Positions 24,255 through 32,274 of a DNA stretch of 48,170 bases are shown piece after piece; position 1 is the stretch's first letter, and each line of letters starts with the position of its first letter. Where the stretch lies: contig CASENS010000002.1 in assembly GCA_949289345.1 (NCBI GenBank), positions 1 to 48,170 on the forward strand, written 5' to 3'. A model generated the notes under the pieces. That model did not search any database. It was given only the letters and a program-made list of their open reading frames with translations, and had not been told where the DNA came from. This DNA comes from an uncultured Bacteroides sp. GTDB taxonomy: Bacteria; Bacteroidota; Bacteroidia; Bacteroidales; Bacteroidaceae. Position numbers and translations under genes: made by a program.

Positions 24255-24344
24255 AATTTCATTACCTCCTTTTTTAGAACATTATTGCAATGTCCCGGAT
24301 TTATCCCGGTACAATTTTTATTATCAAAATATATGAGACATCCC

Positions 24345-25577
24345 TTAGCGTTTCTTCATCACACTGTTAACCACCCGGACAGACGAAACCAGCTTGTTGG
24401 TCGAAGTAAATACATCTACGTTCCATACATGGGACGAACGGCCTTTATGGACTATCGTTGCCACAGCACGTACCGTGTCCCCTTCGTGAGCCGAAGAGAT
24501 GTGATTACCACTAACTTGCATTCCCACCATCATCTCATCGGGTTGGCAAAGCAGCATGGAACCAAGCCCTGCTACCGTTTCGGCTAAAGCTAACGTAGCC
24601 CCCCCATGCAGGATACCAAATGGTTGACGTGTACGGTGATCGACTGGCATGGTAGCCTCTACACGGTCATCGGCCACATAGGTATATTGAATGCCCAAAT
24701 TCCCCATCAGCGCATGACTGGCTTGTGCATTCAAAACGTCAAGCGGGATTTTAGTCGCATGGATTTCTGCAAGAATTAACTTTTCGACAGCCTGCGCCAC
24801 ACCGTCTTCTTCGTTCGTGGCGGTTGTGTAATCCGCACACGCTTTGACTGAATCCACGGAATTGCCCATTGCTATTCCCATACCCGCCAACTGTATCATC
24901 GCTACATCGCAAACGCCATCGCCAAAGGCTATCACTTCTTCACGCTTCATCCCCAAATATTCCAACAGCACCCCCAACGTATTGGCTTTGTCAATGCCAC
25001 AAGGTACTACTTCCAAAAAATAATCCTCGGAACGGAATGCATCTAACACGCCGTCCAGCCTTTTCTTCCAGTGTTCTTCCAGCCCGATTAACGCTTCTTC
25101 ATCATCGCTCACCAACACACATTTACATGGAGCAAAATCAATGGCTGTGGAGAAGTCCTCTTCCGCTATGATTTTTAATCCGTTCAATGCGGCCTCCGCT
25201 TTCACATGCTCATTATCCGGATCATTGGTGAGCAGAGTGTCGTCATGATATGTAAAAATAGCGAAACCGTTCTTGTGGGCCTTCCTTTCCAAATACGGCA
25301 ACATCTCCGGATTGATTCTGCGTTCAAACAATATCTCACCATTGTTGGCATTAATAATCTGACAGCCATTGTAGGAAAGAATGAACCCGCCGTACAAACC
25401 CAATTCTAACGATTTAGCCAATGGCAACAAACCATATGTCGGCCTGCCGGATGCTAACACAATACGCACTCCCGTTTGTTGTACTTTCAGCAATGCGGAC
25501 AACGTACGTTTACTGATTTCCTTTTCGTTGTTAAGTAGAGTTCCGTCTACATCAAGAACTAATAGTTTGTATTTCAT
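24345..25577 (-). CDS. Fusion: Cof-type HAD phosphatase plus MenI-like hotdog thioesterase
   Basis: A 410-residue two-domain protein. Residues 1-270 are a Cof/HAD-IIB phosphatase: Asp9 and Asp11 in LDVDGTLL, SGRP at 43-46, and GDGVCDVAMI at 219-228. Residues about 283-410 are a hotdog thioesterase of the PaaI/MenI type, with HGGATLALAET at 324-334, where Glu333 matches the catalytic acid of DHNA-CoA thioesterases. MenI releases 1,4-dihydroxy-2-naphthoate in menaquinone synthesis, a likely but unproved role here. The open frame runs further upstream, but the ATG at 25577 begins the HAD domain directly and lies after the -7 element. Both active sites appear intact. Confidence 0.85.
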   Translation of the reverse strand: MKYKLLVLDVDGTLLNNEKEISKRTLSALLKVQQTGVRIVLASGRPTYGLLPLAKSLELGLYGGFILSYNGCQIINANNGEILFERRINPEMLPYLERKAHKNGFAIFTYHDDTLLTNDPDNEHVKAEAALNGLKIIAEEDFSTAIDFAPCKCVLVSDDEEALIGLEEHWKKRLDGVLDAFRSEDYFLEVVPCGIDKANTLGVLLEYLGMKREEVIAFGDGVCDVAMIQLAGMGIAMGNSVDSVKACADYTTATNEEDGVAQAVEKLILAEIHATKIPLDVLNAQASHALMGNLGIQYTYVADDRVEATMPVDHRTRQPFGILHGGATLALAETVAGLGSMLLCQPDEMMVGMQVSGNHISSAHEGDTVRAVATIVHKGRSSHVWNVDVFTSTNKLVSSVRVVNSVMKKR

Positions 25578-25600
25578 AGCAGTATTATTTTTGTGATTTC

Positions 25601-25623
25601 TCAAAGATAATTCTAATCTTTGA
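25601..25623 (-). promoter_or_regulatory. -7 element within a perfect dyad
   Basis: TATCTTTG (25602-25609, minus strand) is an exact -7 match 25 bases before the HAD-thioesterase start. It lies in the left arm of a perfect 8-bp inverted repeat, TCAAAGAT (25601-25608) and ATCTTTGA (25616-25623), with a 7-base spacer. The dyad may be an operator (inference). Confidence 0.4.
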
Positions 25624-25681
25624 ATTATTGGACTACACGCACTTAAAAAATGTAAATTAACTCTGTATGGCATACCTGTGA

Positions 25682-27769
25682 TTATAATGTCACACGTATA
25701 TAGCCGTCTTCCAACATTCTATAAGGTATTTGCAATTTCCGACAATCGGCCAAAATACGGTCCCGATAATAAGGTGACAGGGAAGAGTCCACAATAACTT
25801 TACGTATATTGAACAGTCCGGAAAGTTCAGACAAATCCCCTTTATAACCTCTGGACACATACATATAGTCTATGGTCATCGGCGCATCAGCCACTTGAAA
25901 TCGCCACCGATTATCGTTTAACATACATACACGGACACCGTGGAAAAGAAGAATCTTGTTTTGAAAGAAGATACCATTTCCGGTATAGCCATTGGTAATG
26001 ACTTGAGGAGAAGTCAGACGAAGCCGACTCCAATGCGCATCCAACGAGCGGAAAAGCCAGGTTGTGTCGGGCAAACTGTCGGCACAAGCCAGCCACGAAT
26101 GCGAGCCCCCCGTAAGGCAATGGACAGCCGGACATCCACGGACATTGTAAAAGGCTAATCCAGATTTGGAAGAATTACTCCAGACATACCAGACATTATA
26201 CGAAAACAACAGCAAGACTGACGCCAATGCCATACTCATATTCCGGAAAATACGGACCTGCGCCCACCGATAGACGAGCAATATGGCAACATAAAACAGG
26301 ACTACCATCCGGATATCAATCCACCAATGATCAATGGAAGCGTACGGCCAATCTTCAATGCAACGCAAGCCTTCGTTCTGCAATCCAATCAGCTTCTCCG
26401 TAATCCAGGCTACCGGTTGCTGCAAGACAGGGAAAGGCATCAACAGTAAAAGGAGTACACCTGCATACATAACAACAGATACCAAAGGAATGACCCACAG
26501 GTTGGTAATAAGGAAATGGGTGGAAAAACGTCCGAAATAGAGAAGTACCAAAGGCGCTGTTCCGATTTGTGCGGATACAGACACGCTCATCAGTTCCCAC
26601 AGTTTTTTTACAATCCGATTGGATGACGGACACAGGGCATAAAGTTTGGAATAAAAAATCAAAATGGCAGCTACAGCAGTGAAAGACAACTGGAAACCTA
26701 CGTCAAACAGCCAACAAGGATTATATAACAGCATACAAAAAGCGGTAACAATCAGCGTATTCGCCGACAATGGTTTTTCAGTTTGCAGCGATGACAGTGC
26801 CAAGATAGAGAACATCACTACCGAACGGACTACTGAGGGCGACAGTCCTGTAAGGAAAGCAAATCCCCATAGAAGTGACACTATAATTAAAAGCAGCAAA
26901 GGTTTTAAACTTTGAAAACGTTTCCACAAAGGACTAAACAGGAACCAGAACAAAGCGTACAAAAAGCCAATATGCATTCCGGAAAGTGCCAACACATGAC
27001 TGGCGCCCGTAACAGAATAAGTTTCGATAATATCTTCACTCAAGTCGTCTTTGTCTCCTACCGTCAACGCAGAAAGAACGGCCAGTTCTTCTTCTTTAAA
27101 ATTCAATTTACGATAGTATTCCACAATCTGTTCCCGCTGATCCAATGCCCGTTGAGGGAAAGAACGTTCTATAAGGTGGGAAATCCGCTGCCAATGTCCG
27201 CCAGCCACATAACCCGTTCCGCAAACTCCCCGATGTCTAAGAAAGCGGGCGTAATCAAACTCATCCGGATTGTTATTATTGCGCGGAGGCATTAAACGTG
27301 TGTTTACCCACAACACATCGCCTCTTTTCAATTGGCAGGCGACGGAATCTTTCTGAAAATAAAGCAAAAACAGCTTCTTACAATCCAACTGAACCATCAC
27401 AGAATCACTCGTCCAGATTTCATCCACTGTTGAGCGACAAAGGATACTTCGAGGTTTTTCCTCCGGGTGCTCCTCAATGGTTATCCGATAAACGGTCTCG
27501 TTTTCGCTAAACGGGAATTCCAATGCGCCAAGCTTCCACCCCATCAGCGTAAACCCTAAAGCCGCACATGATACAAGCAGCACTATGCTGAACAGCGTGT
27601 GAAGATTTCGGTAGAAACATACGAACAGGAATACAAGCGTCAGAACAGCCGCGATACCAAACATATCCAACGAAAGCATGTACGGGCAAACGTCTCCGCA
27701 TGCTATTCCTATCCCCAACATAATCAAGAGTCGAAGAATAGGATAACGTTGTAATACCTGGCCAAACAA
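25682..27769 (-). CDS. comEC: ComEC/Rec2 family DNA-uptake membrane protein
   Basis: A 695-residue polytopic inner-membrane protein of the ComEC/Rec2 family, the channel for single-stranded DNA in natural transformation. In order it has two or three N-terminal membrane segments, a soluble DUF4131-like region (about 65-215), and the Competence membrane domain (about 225-500) with the family signature SVTGASHVLALSGMHIGFLY and LTGLSPSVVRSVVMF. The C-terminal part (about 520-695) sits where other members have a metallo-beta-lactamase domain, but its HxHxDH zinc motif is absent. The gene is 12 bases downstream of rpe in an apparent five-gene unit. DNA uptake is not established for most Bacteroides. 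Confidence 0.88.
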   Translation of the reverse strand: MFGQVLQRYPILRLLIMLGIGIACGDVCPYMLSLDMFGIAAVLTLVFLFVCFYRNLHTLFSIVLLVSCAALGFTLMGWKLGALEFPFSENETVYRITIEEHPEEKPRSILCRSTVDEIWTSDSVMVQLDCKKLFLLYFQKDSVACQLKRGDVLWVNTRLMPPRNNNNPDEFDYARFLRHRGVCGTGYVAGGHWQRISHLIERSFPQRALDQREQIVEYYRKLNFKEEELAVLSALTVGDKDDLSEDIIETYSVTGASHVLALSGMHIGFLYALFWFLFSPLWKRFQSLKPLLLLIIVSLLWGFAFLTGLSPSVVRSVVMFSILALSSLQTEKPLSANTLIVTAFCMLLYNPCWLFDVGFQLSFTAVAAILIFYSKLYALCPSSNRIVKKLWELMSVSVSAQIGTAPLVLLYFGRFSTHFLITNLWVIPLVSVVMYAGVLLLLLMPFPVLQQPVAWITEKLIGLQNEGLRCIEDWPYASIDHWWIDIRMVVLFYVAILLVYRWAQVRIFRNMSMALASVLLLFSYNVWYVWSNSSKSGLAFYNVRGCPAVHCLTGGSHSWLACADSLPDTTWLFRSLDAHWSRLRLTSPQVITNGYTGNGIFFQNKILLFHGVRVCMLNDNRWRFQVADAPMTIDYMYVSRGYKGDLSELSGLFNIRKVIVDSSLSPYYRDRILADCRKLQIPYRMLEDGYIRVTL

Positions 27770-27781
27770 AGGTCGATACGA

Positions 27782-28432
27782 TTATAAACTCTTTAACCCG
27801 CGAATTACCGCTTCTGGTTCGGAAGCAGAAAAAACCGCATTACCCGCCACCAACACATCGGCTCCGGCATCCACCAATCGCCTGCCTGTATCCAAGTTAA
27901 CTCCACCGTCTACCTCGATTAGCGCATCCGAATTTGTAAGCCGAATAAACTCCCGCAGTTCCCTTACCTTCTCTACTGAATGTTCTATAAACTTTTGCCC
28001 GCCGAAACCCGGATTTACGCTCATCACCAGCACCATATACACTTCCGGCAAAATGTCTTTCAACAGACACACAGGAGTAGCCGGATTAATAGTTACAGCA
28101 GGCTTCATACCTGCTTCGCGGATTTGCTGGACCACACGGTGCAAATGAGTACACGCCTCATAATGCACGTTCATGATGTCTGCGCCAATAGTTTTTACTT
28201 CCGGAATGAATTTTTCCGGGTTCACAATCATCAGGTGAACATCAAGAGGCTTGCGCGCCCAACGCTTCACATGCTTCAGAACAGGGAAACCGAACGAGAT
28301 ATTTGGCACAAAGACACCGTCCATGATGTCCACATGTATCCAATCGGCCTCACTACGGTTTATCATTTCAATGTCTTTCGCCAGATTTCCAAAATCGGCA
28401 GACAGCATAGAAGGAGCCACAAGAGTTTTCAT
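27782..28432 (-). CDS. rpe: Ribulose-phosphate 3-epimerase
   Basis: Rpe of the pentose phosphate pathway, which interconverts D-ribulose 5-phosphate and D-xylulose 5-phosphate. The 216-residue TIM barrel has the family motifs: APSMLSADFGNL at the N-terminus, HVDIMDGVFVPN (metal-binding His and Asp), VHLMI, MSVNPGFGGQKFI, and EVDGGVNL with the second metal-binding Asp. It is 21 bases after fmt and 12 before comEC on the same strand. Confidence 0.96.
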   Translation of the reverse strand: MKTLVAPSMLSADFGNLAKDIEMINRSEADWIHVDIMDGVFVPNISFGFPVLKHVKRWARKPLDVHLMIVNPEKFIPEVKTIGADIMNVHYEACTHLHRVVQQIREAGMKPAVTINPATPVCLLKDILPEVYMVLVMSVNPGFGGQKFIEHSVEKVRELREFIRLTNSDALIEVDGGVNLDTGRRLVDAGADVLVAGNAVFSASEPEAVIRGLKSL

Positions 28433-28453
28433 AGCTGTAGATATAAATGGTTA

Positions 28454-29422
28454 CTATTGCATTTTAAAATCATCATTTATCCGGAAACCACGCAACAATT
28501 CATCCGCCTTTAAGCGTTTCTTGCCCGGAAGTTGCAAAGAACGTATTCCCACAAAACCGTCCGTCGCGGCAACCCGTAAGTAAGTCTTACCGTCTGTACG
28601 GATACAACCGGGAGTCAGGTCATGAGGCTGGACAATCTTTTCCGTCTCAAATACTTTCAGCACGACTGTATCACCGTCCGGCATTTTCAGTTCAGTCCAT
28701 GCTGCCGGATAAGGAGCCAGGCCACGTACAAAGTCATAAATGCGCTTCACCGGCTGCTTCCAATCAATGTGACAAGTATCTTTGAAAATCTTAGGCGCAG
28801 GACGTAACACACCTTCTGCCTTCATCTCTTCTTGCGGGACAACTGTCACGGATCCATCCAGAATTGCGTCTACAGTCTCGGTCACCAGTTGTCCGCCTAA
28901 TGCCATCAGCTTGTCGTGCACCATGCCAGCATCATCTGTATCGGCTATAGGGACACGCACTTGACGGATAATTCCACCTGTGTCAATCTCATGTTTCAAA
29001 AAAAATGTCGTAACACCGGTTTCCGTATCTCCGTTGATTACCGCCCAATTAATAGGAGCAGCCCCCCGATATTGCGGCAACAAGGAGGCGTGAAGGTTGA
29101 AGGTCCCTAAACGCGGCATGGTCCATACCACTTCGGGCAACATGCGGAAAGCGACTACAATCTGCAAATCCGCTTTCCAGGCACGCAAAGCCTCCAGAAA
29201 ATCTTCATCCTTCAGCTTTTCCGGTTGCAATAAGGGCAAGTTATGCTCCAACGCATATTGCTTGACTGGCGAGAACTGCAGTCTATGCCCCCGTCCGGCC
29301 GGTTTGTCGGGCATTGTAATCACACCTACTACATGATAGCCGCCTTCTACCAGACGGCGCAATGACTCCACCGCAAATTCCGGTGTGCCCATATATACTA
29401 TCCGTAACGATTCTTTTTCCAT
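28454..29422 (-). CDS. fmt: Methionyl-tRNA formyltransferase
   Basis: Fmt, which formylates initiator Met-tRNA with 10-formyltetrahydrofolate. The 322 residues show the usual N-terminal transferase domain with FNLHASLLPQYRGAAP (catalytic Asn and His) and HEIDTGG (catalytic Asp), and a C-terminal tRNA-binding domain from about residue 210 (VRGLAPYPAAWTEL). It begins a fmt-rpe-comEC run; the ClC gene lies 141 bases further upstream on the same strand. Confidence 0.96.
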   Translation of the reverse strand: MEKESLRIVYMGTPEFAVESLRRLVEGGYHVVGVITMPDKPAGRGHRLQFSPVKQYALEHNLPLLQPEKLKDEDFLEALRAWKADLQIVVAFRMLPEVVWTMPRLGTFNLHASLLPQYRGAAPINWAVINGDTETGVTTFFLKHEIDTGGIIRQVRVPIADTDDAGMVHDKLMALGGQLVTETVDAILDGSVTVVPQEEMKAEGVLRPAPKIFKDTCHIDWKQPVKRIYDFVRGLAPYPAAWTELKMPDGDTVVLKVFETEKIVQPHDLTPGCIRTDGKTYLRVAATDGFVGIRSLQLPGKKRLKADELLRGFRINDDFKMQ

Positions 29423-29563
29423 TTAAAATGCTAATTATTGAAGTTTTTCTATGCGGCGGCACAGCCGCTTGCCTATGCTCATTTTACCAAAGTCTATTGC
29501 AAAAATAGCAATTTGTTTCATATCAAAAGGCGCTCTTCGCCGAAAATAAGTTCCCGCCTTTTA

Positions 29564-31354
29564 TCATTCATCGGAAAAATGCACCAGCACTGCCCTATAG
29601 GCGTTGAATATCTTCGACTTGGAGACAAAGCCCAAATAATGTCCTTCCTGATCCACCACAGGCAGATTCCAAGCCTTAGTGTCATCAAAAGTGCGCATCA
29701 CTTGCTCCATGTTGTCCGTATTATACAGGCGCGCAGGGGGCGAAGTCATGAAACGGTTCACTGTAAACCGGTGATACAGTTCCTGCCGGAACATGATGTT
29801 GCGGATGTCGTCTAACAGAACAATGCCCAGCAGTTTCCCTTCCTCGTCCGTAACCGGGAAAATGTTACGTCGGGATTGGGCTATGACTTTCACCATATCG
29901 GCCAACTCCATTTCCGGACGTACGGCAATAAAATCTGTTTCAACCACATTCTCTACTTTCATTAGCGTCAGCACTGCCTTATCTTTATGATGAGTCAGCA
30001 ATTCTCCTTTTTTAGCCAAACGCATGGAATAGATGCTGTGAGGCTCAAAAACGATAATAGTCAGATAGGCGCTGACGGACACGATCATCAATGGCAGGAA
30101 CAAGTCGTATCCTCCCGTCAACTCGGCTATAAGGAAAACGCCCGTCAACGGAGCGTGCATCACTCCGCTCATCACTCCTGCCATTCCCATTAACGCGAAG
30201 TTTTTTTCGGGCAAATAGGCCGTAACATCAAATTCATTACTGAAATGAGAAAATACGAACCCCGCGATGCATCCCAAATAAAGCGAAGGCGCAAAGATAC
30301 CTCCGCACCCTCCGCCTCCGTTCGTGGCGCTTGAGGCAAACACTTTAAACACAATTATCAGCATCAGATAAACCAACAGCAAGTTGCTGTGCCCGTAAAA
30401 AAGCGAGTTGTTCATCACTGTGTCCCAGTCCTCATTACGCGTGCCGTTCAGCAGCAGTTCTATCGTATCATATCCTTCACCGTACAAAGGCGGGAAAAGG
30501 AAAATCAGCACACTAAGCAGGACACCGCCTAAGACAAGCTTCTTATAAGGCGTGTTCAATCGGCCAAACACACCTTCCAGCCGATTCATCGCACGTGTAA
30601 AATACAAAGAAACCAACCCACAGAAAACGCCCAACGCAATCACATAAGGAATGCGTCCCAACTCAAATGGCTCATCCAGGTGGAACTGGAACATAGCCTC
30701 TTGGCCTGTAGCCAGATAGGAAAGAGTGGCTGCAGTAACCGATGAAATCAGCAACGGCAACAAAGAGGTCATGGTGAGGTCTATCATCAGCACCTCCAAC
30801 GTAAACACCAATCCCGCAATAGGAGCCTTGAAGATACCCGCCACCGCACCGGCCGCACCACATCCCACCAGCAGCATCAACGTGCGCCGTTCCATCTTGA
30901 ACAGGCTGCCCAGATTGGAACCGATGGCCGAACCGGTCAGCACGATAGGAGCTTCGGCTCCTACAGAACCGCCGAAACCGATGGTTATAGAACTGGCGAT
31001 AATGGATGACCACGTGTTGTGCCGCTTGATACGGCTCTGCCGGCGCGAAATAGCATACAGTATTTTAGTAACACCGTGGCTGATGTCATCCTTCACTACA
31101 TAACGCACGAACAGCCCTGTCAAGAAAATGCCCACCACCGGATATACCAAATATAAATAATTGGCTTCGGTAGCATTGAAATTATCCGTCAGGAATTCCT
31201 GTATCCAATGTATCAGCACCTTCAGCAACAAAGCCGCCAAAGCAGTAAATACGCCGACCAGAAAACTCAGCACCAGAATAAACCGTTTTTCCTTGACATT
31301 CTTTTCACGCCAAGACAAAAAACGCTGCAACCAGTTACGCATATCTATCTTCAT
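29564..31354 (-). CDS. ClC-type chloride channel or transporter with CBS domains
   Basis: A 596-residue ClC family protein of the inner membrane. The pore part (about 20-440) has the family motifs GGSVGAEAPIVLTG (related to GSGIP and GREGP), and GGCGGIFAPSLYLG, followed by GMAGVMSGVMHAPLTG. Residues about 465-596 hold a pair of CBS domains for ligand control. The GREGP glutamate that gates exchangers appears as the Glu of GAEAP, so a proton-coupled exchanger is possible. It is 4 bases after the Sua5-family gene, so the two are cotranscribed. Confidence 0.9.
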   Translation of the reverse strand: MKIDMRNWLQRFLSWREKNVKEKRFILVLSFLVGVFTALAALLLKVLIHWIQEFLTDNFNATEANYLYLVYPVVGIFLTGLFVRYVVKDDISHGVTKILYAISRRQSRIKRHNTWSSIIASSITIGFGGSVGAEAPIVLTGSAIGSNLGSLFKMERRTLMLLVGCGAAGAVAGIFKAPIAGLVFTLEVLMIDLTMTSLLPLLISSVTAATLSYLATGQEAMFQFHLDEPFELGRIPYVIALGVFCGLVSLYFTRAMNRLEGVFGRLNTPYKKLVLGGVLLSVLIFLFPPLYGEGYDTIELLLNGTRNEDWDTVMNNSLFYGHSNLLLVYLMLIIVFKVFASSATNGGGGCGGIFAPSLYLGCIAGFVFSHFSNEFDVTAYLPEKNFALMGMAGVMSGVMHAPLTGVFLIAELTGGYDLFLPLMIVSVSAYLTIIVFEPHSIYSMRLAKKGELLTHHKDKAVLTLMKVENVVETDFIAVRPEMELADMVKVIAQSRRNIFPVTDEEGKLLGIVLLDDIRNIMFRQELYHRFTVNRFMTSPPARLYNTDNMEQVMRTFDDTKAWNLPVVDQEGHYLGFVSKSKIFNAYRAVLVHFSDE

Positions 31355-31358
31355 CGCC

Positions 31359-31934
31359 TTAAGGTCTGATTATCTGAATAACTCCGCCCGCTCCCAGCTT
31401 GATGATGCTTGAAGGTTTGGGATTACTCTTTTCTTCCTGACGGTAACCTACGATGTAGTCCACAGCCGACTTGATGTCTTCACTGATTTCACTGAAATTG
31501 CGCGGCGAGGGTTGGCCGCTGATGTTGGCCGATGTAGATACAATCGCCTTTCGGAACTGCTGGCACAAGCGATGCGAGAACTCCTCTCCCGTCACACGTA
31601 TTCCTACACTTCCGTCTTCGGCCAGCAAATTGGGAGCCAGATTACGGGCACCTGAATAGATTATCGTCAACGGCTTATCTGCCACATCAATCAAATCCCA
31701 CGCGACATCGGGAACATCCTGCACATAGAAGTCCACTTTCACCGGAGTGTCTACCAGCACCAACATCGCCTTGCTGTCGGCACGTTGCTTTATCTCATAC
31801 ACACGACGCACCGCTTCCTCATTGGTCGCGTCGCAACCTATGCCCCAAATAGTGTCCGTGGGGTATAATATTACGCCCCCTTCACGCATCACCTGACAGG
31901 CTTTTTTAATATCTTCATTCATTTTCGTATTCAC
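31359..31934 (-). CDS. Threonylcarbamoyl-AMP synthase, Sua5/YrdC/YwlC family
   Basis: A 191-residue YrdC-fold protein, TsaC-like, which makes threonylcarbamoyl-AMP from threonine, bicarbonate and ATP for the t6A37 modification of tRNAs. Visible motifs are GGVILYPTDTIWGIGCDA near the N-terminus, KQRADSKAMLVLV (with the K-R-x-x-x-K pattern), GIRVTGEEFSHRLCQQF, and STSANISGQPS. The extra Sua5 domain is absent. A second, more diverged paralogue lies at 42724-43338; this copy, with the full KR..K and SxNxSG-like motifs, is the better candidate for t6A synthesis. Confidence 0.9.
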   Translation of the reverse strand: MNTKMNEDIKKACQVMREGGVILYPTDTIWGIGCDATNEEAVRRVYEIKQRADSKAMLVLVDTPVKVDFYVQDVPDVAWDLIDVADKPLTIIYSGARNLAPNLLAEDGSVGIRVTGEEFSHRLCQQFRKAIVSTSANISGQPSPRNFSEISEDIKSAVDYIVGYRQEEKSNPKPSSIIKLGAGGVIQIIRP

Positions 31935-32000
31935 GTTTCATCGGTAAATGAAGTACAAAATTACAAATTTCATGTTGATAACAAAAGGTGTTGCCTCAAA

Positions 32001-32017
32001 AATTCTGTCGCAGAATT
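32001..32017. repeat. Short perfect inverted repeat in the divergent gap
   Basis: AATTCTG and CAGAATT are 7-bp arms with a TCG loop. They lie in the 340-base gap (31935-32274) between the Sua5-family gene and the divergent helicase gene. Apart from this and the helicase promoter, the gap shows only a short tandem CGTGACA near 32125. Confidence 0.35.
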
Positions 32018-32210
32018 AGGGAGAAAACATTCGCCCTCCAAACTAATCCGCATCAATCCGTCGGAAACGTAACTTTTTAATGCGATACCCTGCGATGAGG
32101 GCAAAACGTGCGTGCCCCGAAAACGTGACACGTGACACGCACACCAACCTTGCCCCGGTAACAACAAACTCCGGATTTTATGCAATCCATCTGCATTTTA
32201 TTACCTGCAA

Positions 32211-32242
32211 TTTGCTTTCTTCATGCAAAGAACGTACATTTG
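32211..32242 (+). promoter_or_regulatory. Promoter of the UPF1-like helicase
   Basis: TTTG (32211-32214), 20 bases, then TACATTTG (32235-32242): a full Bacteroidetes promoter. It fixes the start codon of the helicase to the ATG at 32275, since the longer open frame runs back through the promoter. Confidence 0.65.
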
Positions 32243-32274
32243 CACAACCCCGAACCAATGATTTTAAAACGCAT

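Noticed and set aside
32080-32274. Extra 65 codons at the N-terminus of the helicase
   Set aside because: They read through a full consensus promoter.
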